A DNA stretch of 64,000 nucleotides from Hominenteromicrobium mulieris (GCF_020687165.1 NZ_JAJEQC010000009.1), one strand, 5' to 3'; shown: positions 41,737-50,687, counted from the stretch's first letter. Program-made: numbers and translations. Notes: generated by a model from the letters alone, not told the origin.

Positions 41737-43998
41737 ATGGAATTTCCGAAGTCTTTTATCCGCGCATCCGAAGCTTACAATACATTTGAACACCACGTGC
41801 CTGCGCCGTATCTGCGCCGCGCATTTCAAGCCGATCACGAAGCCAAAGCAAACGTTATCATCACGGCGCTCGGCTTTTATGAGCTGTATTTAAATGGCGA
41901 ACGCATCACAAAGGGTCGTCTTGCGCCGTACATCAACAATCCCGATGACCTTGTGTATTACGATACGTATGAGGTCACGCTCCGCGCGGGCGAAAATGTG
42001 CTTGGCGTGTGGCTTGGCAACGGCTTTACGAATAACCCCGGCGGGCATATCTGGGATTTCGACATCGCTGCATTCCGTGCCGCACCGCAAATGGCGCTGT
42101 GCCTGACGTACACGGACAAAAGTGGGGAGGCGCACTGCATTGAAAGTGACGAAACATGGCGCACGGAATCGTCTCCGCTGCTGTTTGATGACTATCGCTT
42201 CGGTGAAATTTACGACGGCCGCTTGGAAATACCCGGCTGGAATACTATCGGATTTGACGACAGTGCATGGAAATTTGCCGAACGCGCCCCGCAGCCGCGC
42301 GGCGAAAAGCGCCTGTGTACCGCGGAGCCGATTGACATCGTAAATGAATTAAAGCCCATCTCCGTTACGAAAACGGAAAAGGGCTATCTGTACGATTTCG
42401 GTATCAACACCGCCGGTGTGTGCCGCTTGTGCGTGCGCGGCGAGCTTGACCAGCGCATAGAACTTCGACACGGCGAGCACTTGAAGGACGGCCTGCCGGA
42501 CGTGGAAAATATCTGGTTTAAGCGTGAGCACTGGGCGCGCGACCTCGAATATGTCCACAAAGACGTGTATACCTGTCGCGGCGACGGGGAAGAGGTATAT
42601 ACACCGGCGTTTACGTATCACGGTTTCCGTTATGTGCTCGTCAGCGGCATCACCGAAGCGCAAGCGACGGAAGACCTGCTTACAGCGCTTGAGATGCACT
42701 CGCTGCTCGAAGAGCGCGGCGGTTTCTCCTGCTCGGATGAGACTGCAAACAAATTACAGCAAATGACGCGCCAATCGGACGTAACGAATTTCTATTATTT
42801 CCCGACGGACTGCCCGCAGCGCGAGAAAAACGGCTGGACGGCCGACGCGGCACTTTCTTCCGAACATATTTTGCTGAACCTCGGCGCAGAAAAGAGCTAC
42901 CGCGAATGGCTGCGTGCCATTGTGAAAGCACAGGATAATAACGGCGCACTGCCCGGCATCGTGCCCACAAGCGGCTGGGGCTTTGCTTGGGGCAACGGCC
43001 CCGCATGGGATAGCGTGCTCATTGAGCTGCCGTACAGACTGTATCAGTACCGCGGCGATTTGGATTCCGCCAAACTGTGCGCCCCGGCGATCATCAAATA
43101 CCTGCACTACCTCACAACGCGTATGGACGAGCACGACCTGCTCGCCATCGGCCTTGGCGACTGGTGCCCGCCGGGACGCGAAGCGCACGAATATAAATCG
43201 CCGCTCGCATTCACCGATACGGTGCTCTCAAAGGACATGGCGGATAAAGCCGCGTTTCTGTTCGATAAGCTCCATATGCCGGAGCAGGTGGCGTTTGCCC
43301 GCGCGCTCTCTAAGCGTTGGAAAGCTGTTGTGCGCAAGTATCTCATCGACGAGAACACTATGCTCGCTGCTGGCAACTGCCAGACTTCGCAGGCCATGGC
43401 CATCTACTATAACATCTTCGAGCCCGCAGAGCGCAAGGCAGCGTTTGAGCAGCTTATCAACCTCATTGAGGAGCAGGAGTATCACCTCGATGTCGGCGTG
43501 CTCGGCGGACGTGTGCTGTTCCATGTTTTGACGGAGTTCGGGTACAGTGACCTCGCGTTCTCCATGATTACCCGCCCGGATTATCCGTCCTACGGCAACT
43601 GGATCGCACGCGGCGCCACGACGCTGTGGGAGGTGTTTCAGCCCGAGGGCAGTGATCGCATCGGCTCACTGAATCACCATTTCTGGGGCGACATCAGCAG
43701 CTGGTTTACGCAGGCGCTCTCCGGTATCCGCATGGCGCCGCACGGTGAACCGAATGAGGTGGATTTCCGCCCGTCGTTCATTTCGCGCCTCACACATGCC
43801 GAAGCGTTCCACATTGCACCCGCAGGCCGCATCGCTTCCGCATGGGAGAGGGATGAGGACGACGTCATTGTGTTGACGGTCAAGCTGCCAAGCACCATGC
43901 ACGGCGTTATTCGTCTTGAAAGCGGCTATGTCTTTGAAGATGACCTCGCTTACAAAGCTGCCGAAAGCGGAACATACCGCATTCACAGCATCGAATAA
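41737..43998 (+). CDS. GH78 alpha-L-rhamnosidase-like glycosidase
   Basis: This 753-residue enzyme would remove terminal alpha-L-rhamnose. The N-terminal carbohydrate-binding/beta domains carry ALGFYELYLNGERI and FTNNPGGHIWDF. A beta-sandwich follows (YLYDFGINTAGVCRL), then an (alpha/alpha)6 barrel with the catalytic-site motif DCPQREKNGWTADA near residue 360 and ATTLWEVFQPEGS near residue 630. It lacks a signal peptide, so it is cytosolic. TTTTTGGAGGAG gives the start. It may work with the glycan importer at 1-3.2 kb, but there is 34 kb between them. Confidence 0.9.
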   Translation: MEFPKSFIRASEAYNTFEHHVPAPYLRRAFQADHEAKANVIITALGFYELYLNGERITKGRLAPYINNPDDLVYYDTYEVTLRAGENVLGVWLGNGFTNNPGGHIWDFDIAAFRAAPQMALCLTYTDKSGEAHCIESDETWRTESSPLLFDDYRFGEIYDGRLEIPGWNTIGFDDSAWKFAERAPQPRGEKRLCTAEPIDIVNELKPISVTKTEKGYLYDFGINTAGVCRLCVRGELDQRIELRHGEHLKDGLPDVENIWFKREHWARDLEYVHKDVYTCRGDGEEVYTPAFTYHGFRYVLVSGITEAQATEDLLTALEMHSLLEERGGFSCSDETANKLQQMTRQSDVTNFYYFPTDCPQREKNGWTADAALSSEHILLNLGAEKSYREWLRAIVKAQDNNGALPGIVPTSGWGFAWGNGPAWDSVLIELPYRLYQYRGDLDSAKLCAPAIIKYLHYLTTRMDEHDLLAIGLGDWCPPGREAHEYKSPLAFTDTVLSKDMADKAAFLFDKLHMPEQVAFARALSKRWKAVVRKYLIDENTMLAAGNCQTSQAMAIYYNIFEPAERKAAFEQLINLIEEQEYHLDVGVLGGRVLFHVLTEFGYSDLAFSMITRPDYPSYGNWIARGATTLWEVFQPEGSDRIGSLNHHFWGDISSWFTQALSGIRMAPHGEPNEVDFRPSFISRLTHAEAFHIAPAGRIASAWERDEDDVIVLTVKLPSTMHGVIRLESGYVFEDDLAYKAAESGTYRIHSIE

Positions 43999-44052
43999 AC
44001 GGCGATATTTTTCGCTTTGCGAAAAAAGATCAATAAAAAAACAAAAAAGGGC

Positions 44053-44081
44053 TTGAAATTTGTAACCACCTGTGTTATAAT
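44053..44081 (+). promoter_or_regulatory. sigma-A promoter of the tRNA-Ala unit
   Basis: TTGAAA and a perfect TATAAT are 17 bases apart. The transcript would begin near 44088, just before the truncated tRNA-like segment. Confidence 0.85.
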
Positions 44082-44095
44082 CTTCAAGTACCAAA

Positions 44096-44150
44096 CGGGG
44101 GCGTAGCTCAGCTGGGAGCCCGGTTGAAGCGGTAAACAACCCCCGCACTA
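44096..44150 (+). pseudogene. truncated tRNA-like segment upstream of tRNA-Ala
   Basis: The first 22 bases match a tRNA 5' half (acceptor GGGGGCG, then TAGCTCAGCTGGGAG of the D arm). The anticodon and T arms are missing; instead GGTTG and CAACC pair and CCCCC could close on the 5' GGGGG. It lies directly behind the consensus promoter. It is probably a tRNA remnant rather than a working tRNA. Confidence 0.6.
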
Positions 44151-44164
44151 ATTGAATAAGAAAT

Positions 44165-44278
44165 TACTCAGCGCACCCCTTATACGGGGGTATAGCTCAG
44201 CTGGGAGAGCGCTTGACTGGCAGTCAAGAGGTCAGCGGTTCGATCCCGCTTATCTCCACCAATCGGGTGCGCTGAGTA
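44165..44278. repeat. 14-bp inverted repeat enclosing tRNA-Ala
   Basis: TACTCAGCGCACCC at 44165-44178 is the exact reverse complement of GGGTGCGCTGAGTA at 44265-44278, and AAGAA/TTCTT extends it. The tRNA gene is the loop. It could be an RNase-processing stalk of the precursor or a scar of past integration. Confidence 0.7.
44186..44261 (+). tRNA. tRNA-Ala (anticodon GGC)
   Basis: A 76-base cloverleaf: acceptor GGGGGTA pairs with TATCTCC (two G-U), the D arm is GCTCAGCTGGGAGAGC, and the T-loop is GGTTCGATCC. The anticodon stem CTTGA/TCAAG has loop CTGGCAG, giving GGC. CCA is encoded. Confidence 0.93.
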
Positions 44279-44289
44279 TTCTTAATAAA

Positions 44290-44322
44290 TGCTTGCTTTG
44301 AAAAAAGCAAGTTTTTTGTTTT
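44290..44322 (+). terminator. terminator of the tRNA-Ala unit
   Basis: CTTGCTTT and AAAAGCAAG pair, followed by TTTTTTG. The ICE recombinase gene ends 30 bases further on. Confidence 0.8.
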
Positions 44323-44353
44323 ATGCCCACTTCTCTTTTGAAGCGGGCTTTTC

Positions 44354-45982
44354 TTATGCGGCGATTGCCGAAATGTCCAGCCCAGCGCTGAACTGCTCAA
44401 AGTCAATGTTGAAGTCGATATGCAGCCGATAGTCTCGATACACTTCCACACGCCGGATCAGGCAGCTCACAATCATTTTCTTTGACTCCGTGCTGGCGCT
44501 GTCGTACATATCCGCCCATGAAATAATATCGTCATACTGAGCGTTTAAGGCGTCCAGCATGGCCTGTCCCTCGTCGTAGGCCGCCTGCGCCGCCTCCATA
44601 GTGTGCTGAACTTCGAGACATTTTGTCTCACAGTCAGAAATCAAAGAACCAAGCAAATCCTGCGAAAAAGCACTTTCGCCCCGGAGGGATTTAATAACCT
44701 CTGCCCGGAGCGTATCAAGCTCGGCGGCGGCTTTGGCGTAGTCTGATTTTGCACTTTTGAGAAGCGTTTTCCGTTCTTCCATCTTTTCACGATAGCGGAT
44801 ATTGACGATCTCACTTTTAGGGATTGCTTTCATTCGCTCGAAGATCTGCCGCACCACTTTATCAATGATACCGTCAAGAATATGCGCTGTGTAGCCAGTC
44901 TGCCCATCACATTCGGTTTGCTTGCGTGTCTTGCCGTAGCAGATATACCGCACACGCTTTACAATGCGGTGAGCATTTTCCTTGCATGGATAAGCCTTGC
45001 CGTTGGTGGTGAGCGCCAGCCGGGAGCCACAATGCCCGCAAAAGACATTCCCGGCCAGCAAGGACTGACCACGGGTATTCAGCGGTACACGCCGTTCCTG
45101 TTCGGCGGAGTTGGCACGGGAGGTACGAATGTGTTGTGCGGCCTCGAATAGCTCCGGCGTTATGATTTGCAAGTGGGGCAGCGTTTGGGAGCGGCTTTCG
45201 CCGCTGCGAAGCACCCCGGTATATGTCAGATTGCAAATGATACCCCGGATGCTGGCGTGATGCCACATTTTACCCGTTCTCGCCCGATAGCCGAGGTTAT
45301 TTAAGTAGGTGGCGATCCGTTGAGCGCCGAAACCCTCATGCACATACTTGTCAAAGATAATCCGTACCACAGCGGCCTCGGCTTCATTGATAGCCAGCTC
45401 AAAAACCTCGTGCTTGCGTTTATTGAAGCGTCCGCTTTTTACAAGGTCATACCCATAGGGAGCAAGACCGCCCTTGAAACCGCCGTCCTCGACAAGCTGG
45501 CCGAGAGCGGTTTTTGTGCGAATTGAAGTCTTTTCGCTTTCGCCGTCGGCCTGCCAGAAGCGGATGTAGTTGGTGAGCTTGTCCGTGTGATTATCAAAAC
45601 GCTGCTCACCCTCCTGCGTACTCCAGACCCGGATGCCGTTCTTAACAAACCATTCCACTACAAAGGGCGTTTCGTCAGCGATACGCCCGATGCGGTCAAA
45701 CATGAACACAAGCAGAATATCGAATTTTCCCTGCTTGGCTCGTTCCTTGATGATTTGCAGCTTGTCCCGGTTTTCGGCTCTAACCTTATGCCCGGACACA
45801 CCGTCCTCCTGTTCCTCATGAACGATCGTCCAGCCCATTTTTTCACAGAAGCGATGGCACTCCCTGCGCTGCATGGGAATGTCGGCTTGGCTTTTGTCAT
45901 TGTAGTCCACCTGCTTGTCGGTGGACACGCGGTATAGGCAATCGACTCGATTACCTGTCATCATTCTGTTTTCCATCATCAT
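44354..45982 (-). CDS. large serine recombinase of the ICE
   Basis: This 542-residue large serine recombinase has the catalytic Ser20 in YRVSTDKQVDY, a resolvase core with FMFDRIGRIADETP and ADGESEKTSIRTK, and a recombinase domain (APYGYDLV). A zinc ribbon follows (FCGHCGSRL), then a C-terminal coiled coil. It integrates and excises the element at short target sites. The ATG at 45982 follows GAAAGGACGG on the minus strand; a longer frame extends to 46057. Its position at the left edge beside tRNA-Ala fits the integration module. Confidence 0.9.
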   Translation of the reverse strand: MMMENRMMTGNRVDCLYRVSTDKQVDYNDKSQADIPMQRRECHRFCEKMGWTIVHEEQEDGVSGHKVRAENRDKLQIIKERAKQGKFDILLVFMFDRIGRIADETPFVVEWFVKNGIRVWSTQEGEQRFDNHTDKLTNYIRFWQADGESEKTSIRTKTALGQLVEDGGFKGGLAPYGYDLVKSGRFNKRKHEVFELAINEAEAAVVRIIFDKYVHEGFGAQRIATYLNNLGYRARTGKMWHHASIRGIICNLTYTGVLRSGESRSQTLPHLQIITPELFEAAQHIRTSRANSAEQERRVPLNTRGQSLLAGNVFCGHCGSRLALTTNGKAYPCKENAHRIVKRVRYICYGKTRKQTECDGQTGYTAHILDGIIDKVVRQIFERMKAIPKSEIVNIRYREKMEERKTLLKSAKSDYAKAAAELDTLRAEVIKSLRGESAFSQDLLGSLISDCETKCLEVQHTMEAAQAAYDEGQAMLDALNAQYDDIISWADMYDSASTESKKMIVSCLIRRVEVYRDYRLHIDFNIDFEQFSAGLDISAIAA

Positions 45983-46053
45983 ATTGATCCGTCCTTTCAT
46001 TTGTCGATGGGTCAATGAAAAAACGCAATCAATACGCGGGGAATATGAAGTTT

Positions 46054-46272
46054 TCAAGGTACATAGGGACTACCCCCACTATTATTATCCCTCTGTTCGG
46101 GAGGGATTGCAAGGATGTCGCCGGAGCTATTTTTTGCCGTATTGTTGGCAAAGGAAGATAGTAAAATCTGCTTTACATGATGGAGCGCTGCCGCATTTTT
46201 GCAGTCTGCGAAGCTGGCGGTGATGGCGTAGCCATCCACAGCAAATGCGGTATGTTGTTTTCTCTGCTGCAT
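46054..46272 (-). CDS. tnpW: TnpW family transposon-encoded protein
   Basis: This 72-residue protein has the TnpW pattern (FAVDGYAITASFADCKNAAAL, then HVKQILLSSFANNTAK and ILAIPPEQRDN). It is regularly encoded just upstream of the large serine recombinase in Clostridia elements. Its function is unknown. AAAAGGAGGT precedes the ATG. A palindrome of the ICE family lies 74 bases upstream. Confidence 0.85.
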   Translation of the reverse strand: MQQRKQHTAFAVDGYAITASFADCKNAAALHHVKQILLSSFANNTAKNSSGDILAIPPEQRDNNSGGSPYVP

Positions 46273-46309
46273 AAAGACCTCCTTTTCAATTCTCGGCAAC
46301 AGGGAAAGG

Positions 46310-46337
46310 CCAGCGCCTCATAAAAGCGCTGGCCTGT
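46310..46337. other. hairpin between sigma-like gene and tnpW
   Basis: GCCAGCGC and GCGCTGGC form an 8-bp stem with a 9-base loop within the 284-base gap 46273-46556. The rest of that gap holds the palindrome at 46346 and no gene I can support. Confidence 0.55.
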
Positions 46338-46345
46338 GACTTATG

Positions 46346-46370
46346 ACCTTGGGACGAAATGTCCCAAGGT
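46346..46370. repeat. ICE palindrome copy 1
   Basis: Arms ACCTTGGGAC and GTCCCAAGGT are perfect, around spacer GAAAT. It lies 74 bases upstream of the tnpW start. A T5 run on the plus side could also make it a terminator for plus-strand transcripts. Confidence 0.75.
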
Positions 46371-46556
46371 GTTTTTGACAGTTGGGAGCGCCGCACCCGC
46401 TCCTGTTGGCCTGTCATAAGACAGCTCGTATTCAATGCGGCGCTCCCTCACAGCGGATAGCGACGATCCGTCACGGAGCATCAACTACTTTGCTGCGGAG
46501 AGGTGAAAACTACCTCTCATATACCAAGGACAAAAATCGGGCAAATGGAGATACCC

Positions 46557-46979
46557 TTAGAGAAATTTTTTCAAATATTTTCTCATGGCCGCCTTGCCGC
46601 TTTTGACGGAATGGCGAACGGCGCTTTTGTCCACACCCTGCTCCCGGGCAATCTGGCGGTAGCTTTTGCCGAGGATCAAATGCGCCTCTACCCGGACGCC
46701 CTGCACCTCCGGCAGAGAGTTGAGGGCATTCCACAGGTGGACGAACAGCTCCATGCGATCCAGAAGCTCCTGCGGCGTCGGTTCATGCAGGCAGGCCGAG
46801 TATTCGATCCCATCGTCACAGTCGAGGGAATACTGCGCCTTGTTGCGGGTCGTGCGCCGCTGATAGGCTGCCTCATACAGCTTGCCCGCCTTCAGTTCGG
46901 CGGCCACTTCGTCGGAAACTTCGATGTATTCATCATGGGTGTACCAAGCGTAAAAGTCCTTCAGATTGATGGTCGTCAT
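46557..46979 (-). CDS. sigma-70-like factor of the ICE
   Basis: This 140-residue protein has a C-terminal sigma region 4-type helix-turn-helix (EAHLILGKSYRQIAREQGVDKSAVRHSVKSGKAAMRKYLK). Its N-terminal part (NLKDFYAWYTHDEYIEVSDEV) is common to regulators in Clostridia ICEs. GGAGGAAATACAA precedes the ATG. It probably controls recombinase or transfer genes, like small sigma factors of Tn916-type elements; this is inference. Confidence 0.83.
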   Translation of the reverse strand: MTTINLKDFYAWYTHDEYIEVSDEVAAELKAGKLYEAAYQRRTTRNKAQYSLDCDDGIEYSACLHEPTPQELLDRMELFVHLWNALNSLPEVQGVRVEAHLILGKSYRQIAREQGVDKSAVRHSVKSGKAAMRKYLKKFL

Positions 46980-47137
46980 TTGTATTTCCTCCATTCGGTT
47001 CATGTGTGGGTGGGTGAACAGAACGGAGGAACGGCGGCTCTGAAAATCAAAGCCGCCGTTTCAAATGGGCGTGTCAATTTGTCTGCATTACGACGGCTTT
47101 TTTTCTTTTGCCGTCGTCCGGCAGAATGGCTTAGTCA

Positions 47138-47779
47138 TTATTTCTGAACGGAGTCCGCTTCTTCTTGTGTGAGTTGACCATTTTTAACTGCATCAGAAAT
47201 GGCTTTATCTAATTCCTCAACTGTGGAATAATCCCCAATGTGTACTGTTTTTCCATTATCTTTTGTTACATCAACACTATAAGAGGAAACTACATCTTCA
47301 GTAGGTGGAATCATGGAGTAGGTATCGCCGTCACCGTCGTCTTTGGAATACAATACTCCCTTTTTGATACTTTCCAGAGTTTCCTTATAGCTGTCCATCA
47401 TAGCATCTACGCTTTCCTGCGTAAATTCATGGAATACGCCTTGCCCATCATACCAACCATCTCCAGTTCCAATCAACGCTTCCATTTCATTTTTCTGTTC
47501 GTTCATCCAAGCCTCGTACTCTTCGGCTGTCCACCACTGCACATCCGGTGCCGCATTGTTCTTCTCATAATCTGCCTCGGCAACCCAATTTTTACCGTCA
47601 ACGCTGATTTGTCCACCATCCGTATCATGATAGAGAATATCGACGCCGGATGTGTTTTCAGTTTCAGATGCCAAATTCTTTGGTGCGTCTGAAGCCAGTG
47701 CATTTGCATAAGTAAAACCGGCAAGGCTCAAACAGATTGCTCCGCACAAGCCCACTGCTAATATTTTTTTGTTCTTCAT
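47138..47779 (-). CDS. secreted protein of unknown function next to the two-component system
   Basis: This 213-residue protein has a clear Sec signal peptide (MKNKKILAVGLCGAICLSLAG, cleavage near residue 29). The mature part is acidic, with no membrane anchor: EEYEAWMNEQKNEMEALIGTGDGWYDGQGVFHEF then EELDKAISDAVKNGQLTQEEADS. I do not recognise the family. It lies 97 bases downstream of the histidine kinase, behind a hairpin, and could be the output or a ligand-sensing partner of that system. Confidence 0.7.
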   Translation of the reverse strand: MKNKKILAVGLCGAICLSLAGFTYANALASDAPKNLASETENTSGVDILYHDTDGGQISVDGKNWVAEADYEKNNAAPDVQWWTAEEYEAWMNEQKNEMEALIGTGDGWYDGQGVFHEFTQESVDAMMDSYKETLESIKKGVLYSKDDGDGDTYSMIPPTEDVVSSYSVDVTKDNGKTVHIGDYSTVEELDKAISDAVKNGQLTQEEADSVQK

Positions 47780-47803
47780 AGATAAGACCTCGCTTTATAA
47801 AAA

Positions 47804-47836
47804 TTTTAGCTGCCCCTTAAGGACAGCTAAAATATA
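47804..47836. terminator. hairpin after the kinase gene
   Basis: TTTTAGCTG and CAGCTAAAA form a 9-bp stem with an 11-base loop, with A/T runs on both sides. It separates the kinase from the secreted-protein gene on the minus strand. Confidence 0.7.
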
Positions 47837-47875
47837 GCAAAACAACTTGGATATAGTTTGCATAGATTATGGATT

Positions 47876-49336
47876 TTAGATGGAGTTATCTATTGGCTGC
47901 TTGCAAGGCAGTTCAAACCAAAACATTACGCCGTTGCTTGTGTTAGTGATGCTGTACTTTGCATGGTGCATTTCCATGATTTTGCGAACAATATAAAGCC
48001 CTAATCCAGTTCCGCCTGTATTACGGTTACGGGATGCGTCCGCCCGGTAGAAAGCTTCAAACAAATGCGGGAGGGCATCATCAGGCACATGGACACCTGT
48101 ATTTTCAATTTCACCACGAATCGTACCGTGTATTTCAGACAAAGTTATATGGATTGATTCGTTACTTGGAGAATACCGAATTGCGTTTACCAATATGTTC
48201 TGAATTGCCCGTTCCATCTGCACTTGTTCCACTTCACAGTAAAGTCGGTCAGGAATATTGACCTCAAGGTGCTGTTTCTTTTCTTCCGATAAATCTGAAA
48301 CCGTGGCAAGCTGTACCCGGAATACTTCCGCAAAGTCAACGACTTTATATGCGGATTTCTGAGTTCCCTCCGTTTTAGAAACATACAACAATTCTTTTAT
48401 CAGATTTTCCATCCTGTCAACAACTGCAAGGGAACGCTCCATGTACTCTGTGTGGTTTTCATAGCCGCTGATCCCGTTCAGCATCCCCGACAAGTGACCT
48501 TTCAAAATAGTCAGCGGTGTTTTCAGTTCGTGGGAGGCTGCCGAGAAAAATTCTACCCGCTGTTGCTCTAATGCTTGTTCCTTTTCCATATCTGTCTTGA
48601 GCTGCTGGTTTGCAGTTTGAAGATCATTCAGCGCAGTAGAGAGCGAGGCCGACAACGAATTTAGATTTTGTGCCAAGCACCCCAATTCATCTTCCCGCGC
48701 AGCAGTACATTGACCAGAAAAATCCAGTTCCGCCATTTGCTTTGAAATCTTGCTCAGTCGCACAATAGGTCGAGTGATGTACCGTGTATAGAGCCCTGCA
48801 CAAAGGAGAGAAAGCAGAAAGACCATTAGGATAACATACGGAAATATGGACAGCAATACTTTTGTTGCCTGCTGTACGACAAACAAATCCGTTTGAACTA
48901 CCAGCGTATAAGCAGCCCCGTTTTTTAGAGTAATTGGGTAAAAGTTCGTTGTAGTTGCCCCGGACAGCTGCATATCTATGAACGATTCATCTTCATCAAA
49001 TGTAACTGCTTGATCTGCTGAAACAGTAGAAATTTCCGTAGCCACTTCATTCGGATAGATAATATTGCCGTTGCTGTCCTCAATCCAAAAAGCGGCATTT
49101 GTTTTCGCTGAAAAATCAGCCAATTCATTTTCACAATCGTCTATATTATTAAAATCCGCCATTTGCTCGGCAAGGTGCATGGCGGCTTTCTCCGTAGTCG
49201 CATTTATCAAATTGGAGTATGTCGTAGGTAACAGTTTTGAAATGAAAAAATATGTTCCACCACAAGCTGTACCCAGTAGAAGAAATGTAATTATAAAAAT
49301 CTTGACGGATAACCGTTGCTTAATGTACTTTGTCAA
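47876..49336 (-). CDS. sensor histidine kinase, VanS-like
   Basis: This 486-residue membrane kinase has TM1 at about residues 12-32, an extracellular sensor of about 130 residues, and TM2 near 165-190 (FPYVILMVFLLSLLCAGLY). A HAMP linker follows. The HisKA domain has the phospho-His in ASHELKTPLTILKGH, and the ATP domain has NILVNAIRYSPSN and TGGTGLGLYIVRKIM. It starts with TTG at 49336, overlapping the regulator gene by 17 bases. It resembles VanSB-type kinases, but no vanHAX or other resistance genes are in the window, so its signal and output are unknown. Confidence 0.9.
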   Translation of the reverse strand: MTKYIKQRLSVKIFIITFLLLGTACGGTYFFISKLLPTTYSNLINATTEKAAMHLAEQMADFNNIDDCENELADFSAKTNAAFWIEDSNGNIIYPNEVATEISTVSADQAVTFDEDESFIDMQLSGATTTNFYPITLKNGAAYTLVVQTDLFVVQQATKVLLSIFPYVILMVFLLSLLCAGLYTRYITRPIVRLSKISKQMAELDFSGQCTAAREDELGCLAQNLNSLSASLSTALNDLQTANQQLKTDMEKEQALEQQRVEFFSAASHELKTPLTILKGHLSGMLNGISGYENHTEYMERSLAVVDRMENLIKELLYVSKTEGTQKSAYKVVDFAEVFRVQLATVSDLSEEKKQHLEVNIPDRLYCEVEQVQMERAIQNILVNAIRYSPSNESIHITLSEIHGTIRGEIENTGVHVPDDALPHLFEAFYRADASRNRNTGGTGLGLYIVRKIMEMHHAKYSITNTSNGVMFWFELPCKQPIDNSI

Positions 49337-49985
49337 TTCTGTATCCCACCCCTCTGATTGTTTTTATATAGTCAGCATTTAACTTTTTACGAATGTTCTT
49401 TATATGACTGTCAACGATTCGATCCTCGACCTCCAAATCCTCCGCCCACAATTGGTCCAGTAGCATTTGCCGAGTAAAACCCTTTCCTTGATTTTCAATC
49501 ATAAGCCTAAGAAGCGCAAACTCTTTGCTGGTTAAAACAACCTCGTTTCCGCCTTGATATACATGGAATCCGTCAACGTCCATACTCAGCTCTTTATAAG
49601 TAAGCAGGGATTGATTTTGATTTTCCGCAGTCCTACGGCGAAGAATAGCCGCAATCTTGCACAGCAGGATTTTGGGCGAAAAGGGCTTTGGAATGTAATC
49701 ATCAATCTGCTGTTCAAAACCCCGCAACTGGTTTTCTTCATCCGAAAGCGCAGTAAGCATAATAATAGGGACTTGTGACCTTTTGCGAATGACCTCACAT
49801 ACACCATAGCCGTCGATTTTAGGGAGCATAATATCTAACAGCACAAGGTCGATTGTATCATCAAACATTGCAATCCCCGCCACGCCGTCAGAAGCAACAG
49901 CAACTTCATATCTCGCATCAATCAGATGATTTTTCAATATATCCTGAATGTCAATATCATCTTCGACAATTAAAATCTTCTGCAT
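49320..49985 (-). CDS. OmpR-family response regulator, VanR-like
   Basis: This 221-residue regulator has a receiver domain (phospho-Asp near residue 52 in DLVLLDIMLPKIDGYG, conserved Lys in IPKPFSPKIL). The winged-helix DNA-binding domain carries EVVLTSKEFALLRLMIEN and VDSHIKNIRKKL. GGAGGTGGG precedes the ATG at 49985. The kinase gene overlaps its end. The divergent 212-base gap to the XRE gene probably carries its operator. Confidence 0.92.
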   Translation of the reverse strand: MQKILIVEDDIDIQDILKNHLIDARYEVAVASDGVAGIAMFDDTIDLVLLDIMLPKIDGYGVCEVIRKRSQVPIIMLTALSDEENQLRGFEQQIDDYIPKPFSPKILLCKIAAILRRRTAENQNQSLLTYKELSMDVDGFHVYQGGNEVVLTSKEFALLRLMIENQGKGFTRQMLLDQLWAEDLEVEDRIVDSHIKNIRKKLNADYIKTIRGVGYRIDKVH

Positions 49986-50197
49986 TGTCCCACCTCCAAT
50001 TTTTCAAGTATAGCAGAGAAATATGTATCTATTATGGAGTCTGAAATTGTATCCGCATTTATTTTACTGCCATTCTTTCAATCTATCAATGCCGTTACTG
50101 AAAACGCTGATAAAATAAAATACTACCAAAACATAAAATCGTGTTTCGTTCTCATAACCAAACCCGAAATGTAGAATAATATATGGGTGATATGAGA

Positions 50198-50554
50198 ATG
50201 TACCAAGATGAAAGACGGCTCGACTTCCACGCATTAGGCCGGGAGATCAAGCGCAAAAGAGAAGCCAAAGGCTGGACGCAGGAATACCTCGCGCAGCTCG
50301 TTGATCGTACACCTCGTTCCATTATGTATTTTGAAAATCGTGGTCAGCATCCGAGCTTGAATACCTTTTATAAAATCGTCACTTTGCTGGATATTTCCGT
50401 TGATCAATTCTTCTATCCTGACAAACAGAATGAAGAAAGTGATTGCCGCCAGCACATTGACAGGATGCTAAACACAATGGACGAGAATGAATTGACGATC
50501 ATGGAAGCCACCGCAGAGGGAATACAAAAAGCCAGAGAAACGGAGGGAGCGTAA
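50198..50554 (+). CDS. XRE-family regulator of the ICE
   Basis: This 118-residue protein has a Cro/CI helix-turn-helix at residues 12-66 (LGREIKRKREAKGWTQEYLAQLVDRTPRSIMYFE). The short helical tail carries DQFFYPDKQNEES. It is the only plus-strand gene among the ICE genes, divergent from the two-component system, as expected for an element repressor. ATG 50198 with GGGTGAT upstream is preferred to ATG 50183. It is a candidate ligand of the palindromes, but this is unproven. Confidence 0.85.
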   Translation: MYQDERRLDFHALGREIKRKREAKGWTQEYLAQLVDRTPRSIMYFENRGQHPSLNTFYKIVTLLDISVDQFFYPDKQNEESDCRQHIDRMLNTMDENELTIMEATAEGIQKARETEGA

Positions 50555-50580
50555 GAAACGGCGCTGCCTCCGTTTTTTCA
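50540..50580 (+). terminator. terminator of the XRE gene
   Basis: ACGGAGG and CCTCCGT pair around a loop with a second inner pairing (GAGCG/CGCT), followed by a T6 run. Confidence 0.75.
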
Positions 50581-50615
50581 TGGGGTTTCCGGGGTACGCA
50601 CTAACGGCAAGCAGG

Positions 50616-50687
50616 GCAAGTGTAGCCACACTTGCTATTTTTGCATCCCGGCGGGCTGCAAAAATGCTTGTTGGGGAGCCTCCCCAA
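50616..50687. other. cluster of three perfect hairpins after the relaxase gene
   Basis: In order: GCAAGTGT/ACACTTGC with a T5 run; ATTTTTGCA/TGCAAAAAT; TTGGGGA/TCCCCAA. A fourth, the ICE palindrome copy 2, follows at 50694. It may combine terminators of the convergent XRE and relaxase genes, and could include oriT or a double-strand origin. No gene lies between 50555 and 50739. Confidence 0.6.

Noticed and set aside
44354..46057. Earlier start (46057) for the ICE recombinase
   Set aside because: The extra 25 residues lack a ribosome site and overlap the tnpW gene's end; GAAAGGACGG fits the ATG at 45982.
47876..49985. Vancomycin-resistance cluster
   Set aside because: Only the regulator and kinase are VanRS-like; no ligase, dehydrogenase or dipeptidase genes are present.
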